Assembly (NCBI RefSeq): GCF_029227915.1
Contig: NC_079879.1
Location: 3,162,001 to 3,226,000, forward strand
DNA length: 64,000 nucleotides
Direction of reading: 5' to 3'
Origin: Hydractinia symbiolongicarpus
Lineage: Eukaryota > Cnidaria > Hydrozoa > Anthoathecata > Hydractiniidae
In this document: in pieces, positions 20,861 to 31,740 of the stretch
Position numbering within the stretch: position 1 is the stretch's first letter
How the letters are laid out: every line of letters begins with the position of its first letter
Notes under the pieces: generated by a model
The model's input: the letters and a program-made list of their open reading frames with translations, nothing else
Databases searched by the model: none
What the model was told of the DNA's origin: nothing
Translations under genes and position numbers: made by a program

Positions 20861-21556
20861 TCATAACAATGTACTTTCTACGACCTGAACAGTTCGAAGA
20901 AACACTTCGATACCGAAGTTATCGCAATTTGCCATTGGATCGTTAGATCTACAAAATTCCAGGTATAAGTCATTACTTTGAAATGGATGATTTATCTCGG
21001 GAACCACAATAGCATCGTCACGGGTTTCGATATAATGACTCGGTACACTCCAATCTATACCATATGAATCGCAGTCATCGACAATATCATCTTCTGACGG
21101 TCTCCTTTGCAACAACAAACCTCTTTCCCATAATTGAAGAGGAGAAAGGTTTCTCTCTGTTCGGATAGGATGGTGATCATAGCCCAGGATAAATCTTTGA
21201 AAATGTGCATTTATTCTTGGAATAAAAACATAATGAAGGCAAAACAAATGCAACTCATTCGATATATCCAAGGCTCCTATCTCTTCCAAGTAAGTGAATA
21301 TGTTGTGGTATATGTATGTGCAGCCGTGGAATAGATCTCTCCAGAACCTCTCTATCCTTTGGTTATGGCAACTTTTCCCAGCGATAAAGCTACCACGATT
21401 ACTTCCTCGTCTTGATATCATAAACCAAGCAACGTCTACATTTTCCACCCCATGATCTCCTCTTACACGCGACGGCAAGCCAAAATTTTGTACTGCGGTC
21501 AGAAATAAATCGAGTACTACAGTAGCCTTGTTACTTGATCCGCACGACAGAAACAT
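20861..21556 (-). pseudogene. Integrase-core DDE transposase, 5'-truncated
   Basis: The 231-residue frame matches the integrase-core family common in fish and cnidarian genomes. [11 protein letters not shown] carries the second acidic residue and [11 protein letters not shown] the third; PLRTE-like [15 protein letters not shown] follows. The frame stays open upstream of the Met as NGYSRRL. In the family this place reads DG, so the first catalytic Asp is Asn or absent, and the N-terminal helix-turn-helix part is missing. It starts in a TAATG overlap with the stop of the preceding ORF. Probably the remnant of an internal deletion joining two genes. Confidence 0.7.
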
Positions 21557-22274
21557 TAGACGCCTAGAATACCCATTAACTCTTCCAGAAGCATAGCATG
21601 TGTTCCAGTTTTGGAAGGAAAAACAACTTTTTCAATTCCGAGACCAACTTGGTTTAGCTCCATTAATTCACGTGTATTAGGTGAAACTGATGTATCTTTG
21701 TAGCTCAGTGCACAGAATTTATGGGTCCATGTGTCCTTAATGAAGTTATTAGAGAGACGTGGTTTCTTTGCTTGTGGGCGATATCGGCTACCACCAGCAT
21801 TCAACGCTGGAAATTGCTTACTGAAACAGAACAAGAATTAAAATAAAAATCTGTCTCAAACATAATAATCTTTCTACTCAGTGTATACAGAAAAAAATTA
21901 AAGTTGAACAAAATCAAAAAAATGAAAAATGTTATAAAAAGGTACAAAGGCACGAAAAAATTCAATAGTCACAATCAGCATAATGCCTGTGAGCAGTACT
22001 CCTGGAGAGATGATTATTGAAACTTATCGAAAAGATACAAAGGAGGCAATGATCATGCTGGGAGCAGAAATTCACAACTCTTAAAAATATCAACCTACTT
22101 GAAATCTTGTAGAATTCTCTGATGTTGTGGACTTGGATGTAAGTTTGGACTTGGATGTGAGTTTGGACTCTGGAAGATGTTCTGATTTGGATTATTTTGA
22201 GTACTTGTTGTTGATGATGACAGACCATCCAATGCATTATTCAGTCTGTCTATAGCGTCTCTCACTTTCTGCAT
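21556..22274 (-). CDS. Two-exon element-encoded protein, 146 residues
   Basis: Exon 1 is 22274-22099 (starts [18 protein letters not shown], then a Ser/Asn/Pro-rich stretch with [14 protein letters not shown] repeats; donor GTAGGT). Exon 2 is 21820-21556; phases fit and the sum is 441 bases. Exon 2 contains [25 protein letters not shown] and [14 protein letters not shown]. These resemble the N-terminal part of uncharacterised HECT-like proteins that ride on cnidarian and fish transposons; I state that from memory of the family and only loosely. Its stop overlaps the integrase start as TAATG. It may be a truncated cargo gene. Confidence 0.5.
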
Positions 22275-22559
22275 GCTGAATCAATTTTTAATTCCTAAAA
22301 CATCACATACAATTTAGCTTGAAAGTTTTGAAAATTACAACCATGCCGATAAATATTCACGATAGTAAGACAAAAATTTAAAAATGTCTTAAGAATATCC
22401 TTAAAGGAAAATCGAATAAGAACATTGTACATATTTGCTGCATTATTTAAAATTCTTGAAAATGGGTGCAGTGTCACTTGAAGAAAACCAAAACTTGAGA
22501 AATTTGCCATCATTACAATACACCTGTTGACAGTGTTGTTGTACACATGCATATGCACC

Positions 22560-23170
22560 GCACAGTTCCATTTAACTACCAGTCGTAGTCCTACGTTCTG
22601 TTTTATAAGCTGCCCTGTTTACCTATCAAAACATTGTAATCACATGGTGATACAAAACACAATATTAATACAAAAACAGCACATTGCTTATAACAGAATA
22701 GCATGCAAGCAGTGTAATAACATTTTTCGGCTTATCGGCACCCTCCTCGTTGCAGGGGGAGGGGGGTTGATTGGTGGTGTATACAAGGGAAGGAAAAAAG
22801 GAAGTAAAAGTTGCTAGGGCAAATAATATAATCCATTATTTATAGCAATAGTATAGCTAGCCCATTACAAATTTTAATGAGAAAATATATATGAGGAGGG
22901 GGGGGGGTGCCAGCTATACCTGTGTTGACAAATGTCGTCGTTGCCCTACATTGCTTCCCTTCACTACTACACATACTTATGAATTAGCAACTTCTCACAA
23001 TTTATCAGAATATAACTATAATACAGCAGAAATTAAAAAAACAGGAGAGAAAAAATCAGAGAGAACGGTCAGCCCAGCTGCTACAAAAACTTACTTTTTC
23101 TTTCGTGTTTTGTCTTGATTAATTTGCCAGTCAATTGAAAAAATTCGAAATTTATTCACGGGTAACCAAG
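22560..23170. other. Interior of the integrase element, no gene seen
   Basis: AT-rich filler with a GGAGGGGGGGGG tract near 22891. The open frames on the plus strand have no recognisable features. Confidence 0.4.
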
Positions 23171-23463
23171 GCAAATGGCGCGAAAGTACGCGTCCCCTCT
23201 TCCTACACGCCGCGTCGCCCTTGTTTGCGCGTCTTTCCATCACGCAACGCGTCCTTCTGTTACGCATCGCGTCCTTCTATTACGCCTCGCATCTCTCTAT
23301 TATTACATACGCGTCTCACTATTACGCCTCGCGACTCTCTATTTCGCCTCGCGTCCACCTATACTACGCCTCGCGACCTTGGGATCTATATTGCACCTCG
23401 ACACTCTACTACGCAACACGACACTCTATAGCGTGACTTTTGTCCAGTACATGACTCCATACC

Positions 23464-23465
23464 AG
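23464..23465. repeat. Right AG target duplication of integrase element
   Basis: This dinucleotide repeats the AG at 20041-20042. Removing 20043-23465 restores GTGTGCCAG directly next to the MULE start GGTGGTGG. Confidence 0.75.
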
Positions 23466-23696
23466 GGTGGTGGCTAGTTTGTATCGGTGAAAGTTGGTCG
23501 ATATTTTTTGACGACTTTTCAAAATTCGTCTTGCCGCCAGTCCCGCGCCTCGACTTCACGGTCCCTTGTGTTTCCTCCGTACGGGAATATTTATCATGGA
23601 AAAGGAGGAAATTAGGTGTGTTGTGTCATGGTTTGTTGTTGATAAGAAAAACTCTAAATCTAAAAAATATAGGTACAACTAAAAGAAATGTCCGTC

Positions 23697-24197
23697 CTAA
23701 CATGCCAAGCATCTCCATTTTTTATGCTCATCGTCGCTAGCAAAAACTTTTGCTGGAATTTTCGCACAGCGACGATGAAACCATTCTTTGCATTCACCGC
23801 ACATGGCCATGAACAAATTTTTATCTTCTTCAACATCTCTATCAAAGAAAATATCTCTACATATGCAGTAAATCGAATGTGTCTTCGCAAAAGGTCTACA
23901 GAAACGTTTTCTCTTTGTTGATTTTGGGAAAAAGCTAAAGGTTGCTGATTCTAAACACTTTAGTAGGTGTGGTCTCATCTGTTTAGTGTCAAAAGATATC
24001 GATTGTGGACTTCTACCGAAGGATTCTTCGACAGCGAACGCAATGGCAAATAGACCGCAATCAATATCATTTTCTTGTTGTTGTACTGACGCGTTAGTGA
24101 TCTTTATGGCGTCATCGTGGCAATACATCATTCTAACGATTTTTTTCAACGTGTTTCGTTCAAGCTCTTTGTTATACACACTGAGCGAATCGTACAA
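23697..24197 (-). CDS. Ulp1-like protease fragment fused to PHD finger
   Basis: The 166-residue frame has the C-terminal half of a C48/Ulp1 SUMO-protease fold: YDSL, then QQQENDIDCGLFAIAFA, where Gln and the nucleophile Cys stand in the usual order. A basic linker KSTKRKRF and a C4HC3 PHD finger follow (CICR, CGEC, WFHRRC, WRCLAC). The His-containing N-terminal half of the protease is missing. The frame is shifted by one relative to the transposase frame that ends just upstream at about 24200, so either an exon was lost or a deletion joined them. Ulp1 domains are known as MULE passengers in plants. A PHD finger could target chromatin; that is inference. Confidence 0.75.
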   Translation of the reverse strand: MYDSLSVYNKELERNTLKKIVRMMYCHDDAIKITNASVQQQENDIDCGLFAIAFAVEESFGRSPQSISFDTKQMRPHLLKCLESATFSFFPKSTKRKRFCRPFAKTHSIYCICRDIFFDRDVEEDKNLFMAMCGECKEWFHRRCAKIPAKVFASDDEHKKWRCLAC

Positions 24198-24199
24198 GA

Positions 24200-26815
24200 A
24201 CGATATCCTTCAAGTTCGTCATACTTGATGTCTTCATTCAACCTCTCAGTACCATTATTTGTATTACACAACATAAGGTCATCTGGGCGAAATGCGAGTG
24301 CCCACCTTTTGATTTCTGGTAACCAGGTCCCTTGAGAAAATCAACAATAACTCATAAACAACGCACTCCTATATATTACGAAAAAACAATTGGTATTAGA
24401 AAACATACCTTCGAACCATTTCTTCAATTTTCCGCTATACAATTCCCATTTTTTCAAATCTTCGACAGCGTCGTTCATTTCTTGCATAGAAATTGAATTC
24501 GCAATACGTCTTATCCTCGCTTTCACATCCCCAGCTATGTTCGACACACCATTGTCAGATTTGTTCGTCCACCTAGAATGTCAATAGGTATAATAAAGTG
24601 TGTAGCACAAAAATCAAAGATCACTCAAGTGGAGGATAACTGATGTCCCATGGGTTCACGTACAGATATAGATACAGTGATCGTATGCACAAACGTTATA
24701 AAATAAAATAAGAAAAAAAACCTTGTCCACGCCTGTTCTCGATGGAAGTCACATAAGAAAACTTCTATATCTGGAAAAACATCTTGCAAACTCAAGATTT
24801 CTGAAGTGTCGTAATCAACTATCGCGTATTTGGGTTTTACAATTGACGACCTATATATCACTTGATAGCAACTAAAACTAAAATTTTTGAGTAGATAACT
24901 AACCATGTAGTTTACGTTGGTTTTCACAACCAGAAAGTACAGTGGCAGGGCGTATTTAGTTGTCCTGTAGGTCGCATCCAACAATATCAGCTGTGAAGCG
25001 TATCTTCTGTAGAGGCGTTGCATTACTTTTGATTGATAAACGAAGAGAAATTTACCATCGGTAGATGTGGTGTCATAAATTTTTTGCTCTTCCTCGCCCA
25101 CTTCTTCATCGTCAATATCGAGATCGTTATCGTTTTTATCATCGATTTCATCGTCTTTGAATTCAGTAGTAACTTCAACTTGTTTGTTTTGCAATCTTGA
25201 AAAAAGTTGCAAGATGAAATTAATTAAATACGGAGATAAAAAAAAAAAAACATTTCGTAAAAGCATTCGTATAGTCTCACCGTGCACTGAAATAGATATC
25301 CGCCCAGTCTGACCATTCGTTTTTCAAAGACTCAACATTCTCCTGGTCAATCTTTGAATATCGTGTTTCGATTTTGACTGAAGTAATCAAATTTTTGATT
25401 TTCTTTCTACTTGGCGTGAATCTGCGCCTACTTTTTTCTGGATTTGATCTACCAGAAAAAATAGTGTTTTTCACAAACTCAGCTGCTGCCAACTTCAGCT
25501 CTCTTGTTTTTCGACAACCACCTCTAATTAATTGTTTCATATAATTAGCAACTCGTTGGTCCAATGGTTCGATTAATCCAGCAGCCTCTCCCATATTATG
25601 GTTGCTATGCGTCTCTAGATAAAAAAAAATAAATAAAATAAAATAATAATAATAAAAAATAATAATAAAACAAACAAATAAAAAATAACGTAAAAATCCA
25701 GTATGCGCTAGCGCTCGTTCCAAAATTTGCTGTCGTACATGTTGCAGATAGAACAAAGTCGAGTAAGAAGAACATATAGGTTGGTATATGAAGAAATATA
25801 AAAATCGTACCAGATGGAAATGTCGTTATATACTGCAATCGACTCTCTATTGTTAATTGATCATCTTTCATGTGATACTTCACCAATGCGCCTTTCAATT
25901 TTTTTGAAGCAACAGTTCTGTTCCATTTAGAATCTTTTTCGATTTTATACCCAGGAAACAGTAGGAGTTTCTTCACGTTGAATACAACAGGACAATCCAA
26001 CTTCTTGGTGTGTTGTGCCAGTTTTCTCGTTCTAACACATTCGGGGTGGTCACCACGAAGTTTTTCTTCTCGATCTTGTTTGTATTTCTTTTTTATAGAG
26101 ATACCTCTGTCTTTCCCTTGGTGGCATTGGTATTTCTTTGTACCGAGCCATATATATGGTATGCCATTAAAATGAATGGGAAGACTGTCTTCTTTATGTG
26201 TTAATTGCCAACAAATTTGAGGTGATGAAGAGGCTTCTAAAACCTCTTGTAAACATTCTGTAACAAAACGATCAAATCTACATTTTGTGTGATGTGTGAT
26301 CAGTTGATCTTTTGTTATTGCATTGATTGCTGAATATGAGTTCAAATGAAATATATTGATAATATTAATGAAGACTTACGATCTTTGTTGAAATCTTTGG
26401 TTTCTGACAAAACTGTGTAATGAGTTTTCGTCTTCACTTCGTATGAATCCAAAGCCTCGTGAAATTCACTATACGAGGGATAACGATGTAACGAACTACT
26501 AGATTCACCGGATTCACCTTGAGAAAAAATATCAAAAATGTAGTAATCCATTTCGTGGATAAATATTTCTACATGAAAAAAAAATTCAGTCAAAATAAAT
26601 GAAAAACTCACCCATAATTTAGCAACAACACCACAAAGTACTCCGTTTTTACCACCAAAATACGTATAAAAAATACAGTTGTGAAAAAAAACTTTCAATT
26701 TTAATATTTTCTTCGTGTTTATGAAAACACGTGCAACGCACACCTTCTTCTCATTATATAATAATTTTATGAAGTACTTTTCCCGCGGAATCTGATATTC
26801 ACGGCGAGACGACAT
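24200..26815 (-). CDS. MULE transposase gene, about 8 exons
   Basis: The minus-strand ATG at 26815 opens MSSRREYQIPREKYF. A 42-base intron follows, then exons to about 26390 and 26320-25812 (a CaRF-like N-terminal region with CRFDRF, WLGTKKYQCHQG, HTKKLDCPVVFNVKK). Next come the exon at about 25617-25280 (HNMGEAAGLIEPLD, RRRFTPSRKKI), 25203-24904 (acidic stretch, then LLDATYRTTKYALPLYF with the first Asp), about 24860-24725 (IVDYDTSE with the second Asp, then CDFHREQAWTR with the MULE C..H pair), 24573-24411 (WTNKSDNGVSN) and about 24338-24200 (WLPEIKRWALAFRPDD). Boundaries are approximate. It would cut and paste the element. The 3' end runs out of frame near 24200. The donor after AWTR is a weak GTTTTT. 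Confidence 0.75.
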
Positions 26816-26891
26816 CGCTAACGTCACACGACGTCGAAAAAAAAATATATTTCAGGCCGCCAACTTTCACCGATACAAACTAGCCACCACC

Positions 26892-26900
26892 GTGTGCCAG
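26892..26900. repeat. Right 9-bp target duplication of the MULE
   Basis: GTGTGCCAG, identical to 20034-20042, directly after the CCACCACC end of the MULE. Confidence 0.9.
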
Positions 26901-27299
26901 TGTTACGTGTGAAGGTTCATAGGGGACGATCTTATTTACCAGTGATTTAAATGGTAGCTATATTTAAATTATTTACGTTTAATTTTGCTTATGTTCTTGA
27001 GGTCTTACAAGAGGAAAGCACAGGAGTTTTTTTGTTAACAAATGTGTTCACTCTGATCTGACTGGCTGGCTAAAAATATATAAAAGATTTCAGAATAGGA
27101 ATAGATCTGTTCTGACCCAACTACGGACACCGGCCCAACTTTGGATGCGGGATTGGCCCGTGTTTAGACAGGCCGGCCCGTCAAAAGACAGGTCGGTGCG
27201 TTTGCAATCGGGATGAACCATCTATTGACGGGCCCGGCCTACCTTTTGGACAAATGTATGCAAATACGTCTTAAGTTGGTAAGGCCCAACTATTGACGA

Positions 27300-27540
27300 A
27301 GGAATCTCTTGCTTTTAAAAGCCGTGTCATCAGATGAGACATACTTAACTGTACACAAAGGTCTCTTGCAATTTTAGAAAATGTGTCATAAGACAGGCCT
27401 AACTATTGATAAACAATTCCCATGCCTTTAAAAGACTGTGTCATAAGATGGGACAGGCCCAACTATTGACAAACAATTCCAATGCTTTTAGAAGACTGTG
27501 TCATAGGATGGGACAGGCCCAACTATTGACAAAGGACACT
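27300..27540. repeat. 60-bp minisatellite, four units
   Basis: Units in exact 60-base register contain GTGTCATAAGATGGGACAGG, CCCAACTATTGAC and CAATTCC..TGCTTTTA. The two inner units are nearly identical and the outer ones diverged. Confidence 0.85.
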
Positions 27541-27892
27541 TGTGTTTCCAAATTGGTAGTAAAAAAAGGACAGATCCAACTTTTGACAGTTTTTGGAAAC
27601 AGCTACAACATGGGTCAGTCTGAAGACTCCCAGACTAAAGTTAAGCCTTGTAACATGGGAAACACACTGTTTCAAATTTTAAAAAAATTGAGGACAGGTC
27701 TGGTCCAACTGTGGACAAATGCAGTGTCTATAGGAGAGGAGAAGAAAACAAAAAATATACAGAGGAAAATAAATCATGAATTCTCTAAATACAATCTATT
27801 ACAAATATAGCTGAAGTAATGAGCAACACAAATACAATGTCATAATTTTTTTCCTTAAAAATTGAACAAACACAGACATAAATTTACAAATA

Positions 27893-28020
27893 TTAGTAGC
27901 ACAGTCGGTAAAGCGTATGACTCATTTCCAAGTGGTTGTGTGTTTGATCCCCACATAATGCTGTTGTCCATTTGGGCAGGAATTTCAAAAAAGATTTCTG
28001 TAGCTCAAATGGGAGCTTAA
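27893..28020 (+). mobile_element. tRNA-like SINE fragment
   Basis: TAGCACAGTCGGTAAAGCG followed 40 bases later by GTGTTTGATCCCC is the A-box/B-box layout of a tRNA-derived SINE head. A short unclassified body follows. It lies inside the 27104-29187 element. Confidence 0.55.
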
Positions 28021-28224
28021 GGACTCACCGATCACATAAAATATAAATTAACTTATAATATTTCTTTAAATCATAGTCAGTCTTTCTGTTTCTTAAATAT
28101 ATAACAAAATATTTCAATCATGGATGCCCCAGCCAAAACGATTCTCGCTCTCAAGTTACATAATAGGTCAAGTTGCAATAATTCCATCAAAGATTATATT
28201 GAAAAATAAACATAGCAAAATAGC

Positions 28225-28665
28225 TTAAAGGTTACCTCCCGTGAAAAATCAAGTTGAGCTCATATGAAAGAGCTTAAAAGGTTGTCTAGGAATTTGAATA
28301 TCCTTGATTGGTTCTTTAGAATTTGGACTAAGAAGATTAACTAATTATGCATGATGTCATGAGTATGCTCTGCAAGGGAGTTAATTTAACATTTTTGAAA
28401 AGCCATATAGAGTTAAAAATATTTTCTGTCCGTTCACTTTGATGGGTTTTGAACATTTTACATAGTTTTTTTTTATTTAGTTACCATAATTATGCTCAAT
28501 GCATACTCATGACGTCACAATTGCGCATAATTAGCGCTACTTTTAAGACAAATAATCTCGAGAACGGATAAAGATTTTTAAAAAAAAAATAAAAAGATTT
28601 CTAGACAACTTTCAAAGATATTTCATATGAGCTAAACTTGATTTTTAGTGGGAGGTAACCTTTAA
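28225..28665. mobile_element. TTAA-flanked MITE, piggyBac-like
   Basis: TTAA stands at both ends (28225-28228, 28662-28665). The ends are AGGTTACCTCCC and its exact inverse. The fold-back continues through AAAATCAAGTT and AGCTCATATGAAA with few mismatches. The TTAA duplication is characteristic of piggyBac transposition. No coding sequence; nested in the 27104-29187 element. Confidence 0.85.
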
Positions 28666-29187
28666 ACAACAGCTTAGTTAAGCTACCTGCTGTATATATA
28701 ATATGAGATTACACTGAGCTAAATGTTATATTTTGATATATGAGTCATAATTATTTAGCTAGTCATTATGCACATAAAAATCTCCAATCATTTAACAAGG
28801 AAGTCTCTAGCTATAATTGCTTTTTAAAATGCGTTCGCAGATATGGTCTTGCACCAAGAGTTGCCCAATAGTGTTGTTTTTGCTACCCACAACAATCTTG
28901 AAATGCATAACTTGATTTAATCTCAGCTAGCCATATACAACAATATCTTGGCAAAAGTTGGAGCAGTTCAGTTTTTTCACTTTATTGGAGTTAGTTTATG
29001 TTAAATACAAAGTCTTGAAGTATGCAAACATCTTTTAACGCCATGTCGCAAGTTGGTCATGGCCCGTCAATTGACGGGGCAGCATGTCAAAAGATGGGCC
29101 ACCGTGTCAAAAGATGGGACACCGTGTCCAAAGATGGTCCGTCCCGTCTTAAGACAGGCCGTGTTCTAAGTTGGGTCAGAATAGATC

Positions 29188-29900
29188 CCTATGTTTGCAA
29201 GCAAAGAAATAAATTATGCTCCACATGTTAACCAGGGTAGGAAATCTTGTGCAGGGTCCATACCAACTTTATTATCAGGGCCCTTTACCATTCTCCGTTC
29301 TTTACAGCAGAGTGAAAACAACCTTATACAAGGTGCTGAAGGTTAGTAAAAAGTAGTTAGATAAGAAACAAAATGCATCTTAGTTGTGCTTTATATAAAT
29401 GTTCCAATTTTAGTATGAAGAAAAAAAGCCTGGATAATAATAATAATAATAATAATAATATATAATAATCCGTGTAAAAGATGGGTTATTGCTTAAATAA
29501 GGATGGTAGCATGTAAAAACATGAGGGAAATATATATGTTTACCTTTGTGGTACGCATTTTATTTTTAAAAAGCCTACTACACCCTGATTATCCTGATTA
29601 TTTGTATATCATCAGTGTTTAGATATTCACAACAGACAAGATAAATTCAAGTAAGATTAGAAGATTTACAGTACAGTCCAGATGTAAGCGTACGCGTACG
29701 CTCAAGTTTCACACCTTTTTCTCGGAGCTGGTAGTTGTTTGTCTTTTGTTCTTATTAATTACCTTGCAAGTCTTGTAAGTCATTAACTTGCGCATAATAA
29801 ACAAAAGATTCCTGAAGAAAAAATAGCTTATTATAACTGTGTGTAACTATTGTTAAATAGTGTTAACATAACTATTCTCAATAGCATAATTGCAAATGTT
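29188..29900. other. Intergenic with (AAT)n microsatellite
   Basis: An (AAT)n run of about nine units stands at 29434-29463. GTACGCGTAC at 29690 is a small palindrome. No gene is supported. Confidence 0.6.
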
Positions 29901-29904
29901 ATCA

Positions 29905-30445
29905 GCTGTATCAATGTGACACGAAGAGCCATTGTTTAATAGTTTTATTAAATAAAAGTTTTGCGTGGAAACTAAATAAACTAACGAGAAGGCATTGTTG
30001 GTTGTGCACGTTAAATAAAGCTTTTAAGCGATAGGAATAATTATATTTTAACAAAGATTGAAACTTTAATTTTGATAGAAATCGCGTTTTAAATGTTTTA
30101 AACGGCGATAGAAATGGTTTTTTAGATCGCGTTTTAAAAATTTAAAAACTAAAAACGGTGATAAAAATGATTTTTTAGATCGCGTTTTAAAAGTTTAAAA
30201 ACAAAAAACGGTGATAGAAATGCTCTTTCAGATCGCATTTTAAAAATTTAAGAACAAAGAGCAGCGATAGGAAAGCTTCGTTAGATAGTGTTTTAGGTAT
30301 TTAAAATGTTATCGACTCTAACCAATGTGACACGGCAAGCCATTGTTTGACAGTTTTGTTAAATAAAAGATTTGTGCGAAAACTTAAATAGGCAGTGAGA
30401 AGCATTGTTTGTTGGAAGCATTTTTTAAATCTTTTAAGAGATAGA
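29905..30445 (+). repeat. Duplicated block around a 53-bp tandem array
   Basis: About 120 bases at 29920-30040 (GCCATTGTTTAATAGTTTTRTTAAATAAAA...) recur diverged at 30335-30435. Between them the 53-base unit starting AGATCGCGTTTTAAAA is present three to four times (30077-30290). Its position just before the LINE start makes it a candidate LINE 5' UTR or promoter; that link is inference. Confidence 0.7.
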
Positions 30446-31045
30446 AATAAATATGTTATAAAATTCAAATAATGTTAAAACATTGATTTGTACTAACTCT
30501 TTTTCCAAGATTTATTTTTTAGAAAAAACACTTTTTAACTTTGTATCTTTTTATTCTCACTAGAACAAAATGTTTCCACAACGAGCGTTTTCACCTTTTA
30601 TTTGCGTCGAAAGTTATATTTTTAGACTCTTTCTACAGTATTAAAATCTAAACAAATGTTCTCACAATGAGTGTTTTGTTCTTTCCAGAACGTCAAAAGT
30701 TATATTTTTAGATTTTTTCTTTCTTCGGTATTAAAATTTAATTTGTTTTCAAAATCTTATCCAAACGTAGGGTTTTTCCGTTTGCGCTATTAAACGTTGC
30801 TTTTTATAAAAAGAACTTTTATGTTAAAAAATATGTTTCGACGATAAATAAATATTACTAAAAGTTTTAAAAGTAGCATTAGTTTTTTTTAAATATTTTG
30901 ATCATTGGATTTGTTATTTTTTAAAGGAGCTTGTGTTTTTTGAATATATCAAGATTAAAATCGCGTTACTATAATTAGTTTTGTTGTTAAAATTCAATGG
31001 CCTTCGCGTTAAATTTTTTCTCGCTAAGAGTATTATTTTTAAACA

Positions 31046-31740
31046 ATGTTTCTTGCTATGCTTTTGTTTTGTTTTGAATTTATGAGCGAACATACGGATA
31101 TGTCTGTAGTCAATTGCAAGTACTATAATTCTAATGAATTCTCTTTTGAGAATTTACATTCGACAAATACTTCTTTTTTTCACTTGAATATTGGTTCTTT
31201 ATCGTTACATTTTGGTGAACTTAAGCAATGTCTTGATGAATTGGATCACAAGTTTGACGTCATTGGTATAACTGAAACAAAATTTCATCAAGATGTACCA
31301 TCATCAAACTATTTTTTAACAATTACTCTTTAGAGCATACTCCCTGTGAAGGTAGGAAAGGTGGTGCCCTACTATATGTATCTAAGGATATCAAATATTC
31401 TGGTAGGCCCGATTTAGATGCTCTTACATATAGAGCAAAAGAACTTGAATCAAAATTTATTGAATTCCAACATAAAAATAAACCGGTTGTTGTTGGATGT
31501 ATATATAGACATCCTTGTATGTCTCTTACTGATTTTAACTCTAATTTCCTTACACCCCTTCTGGAAAAGATGTCACTTAAAAATAAAACATTAATCCTTT
31601 TAGGTGATTTCAATGTTAACCTTTTAAAAGTTACTTCTATTCCAAGTATTCTAACTTTTTTGACATTATTTCCTCTTTTTCCTTATTACCTCATATCATT
31701 CTTCCAACTCGTATTACATCGTTCTCCCAAACTATAATTG
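31046..31740 (+). pseudogene. LINE endonuclease domain, frameshifted
   Basis: The frame from about 31082 contains FFHLNIGSLSLHFGEL and DVIGITETKF, the first motifs of an APE-type endonuclease (CR1/Jockey group). A shift near 31320 moves to EGRKGGALLYVSKDI, VVVGCIYRHPCMSLTDF and LILLGDFNVNLL, the following motifs. Later parts (TIIDNIFCSS) are in yet other frames. It is the N-terminal half of a non-LTR retrotransposon ORF2, now inactive. Confidence 0.85.

Larger units (their letters stand above)
20043..23463. mobile_element. DNA transposon with array-rich TIRs and integrase-core gene
   Basis: This 3421-base element begins GGTATGGAGTCATGTACTGG and ends with the exact inverse. The arms are nearly identical for the outer 150 bases and related for about 300-390. 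Inside the ends lie arrays of a 20-base unit containing GACGCGAGGCGTAATAGA. The bases AG stand on each side (20041-20042 and 23464-23465), a 2-bp target duplication. It carries two minus-strand ORFs: a small two-exon gene and an integrase-core ORF. It sits exactly at the left edge of the MULE, so it inserted later. Confidence 0.85.
23466..26891. mobile_element. Mutator-like element (MULE), 3.4 kb
   Basis: Perfect 32-base inverted ends (23466-23497 and 26860-26891; outermost bases GGTGGTGGCTAGTTTG) enclose a minus-strand multi-exon transposase gene and a Ulp1-PHD frame. The flanks carry an exact 9-bp duplication GTGTGCCAG (20034-20042 and 26892-26900), the standard MULE length. The left duplication is displaced by the later integrase element. 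The intact ends and duplication suggest a young insertion, although the coding part appears damaged. Confidence 0.92.
27104..29187. mobile_element. 2.1-kb DNA element rich in subterminal repeats
   Basis: The ends are GATCTRTTCTGACCCAACT (27104-27122) and its inverse (29169-29187), with one mismatch in 19 bases. Close to both ends lie many GGCCCAACT, GACGGGC and GTCAAAAGATGGG words. There is no transposase, so it is non-autonomous; the superfamily is unknown. It contains a 60-bp minisatellite, a SINE-like unit and a nested TTAA MITE. The open frame at 27406-27810 is a product of the repeats. Confidence 0.65.

Noticed and set aside
20043-26891. A single 6.8-kb composite transposon bounded by GTGTGCCAG
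   Set aside because: The two outer ends (GGTATGGAG and GGTGGTGG) are not inverse copies of each other; each element has its own matching pair of TIRs, so nesting explains it better.
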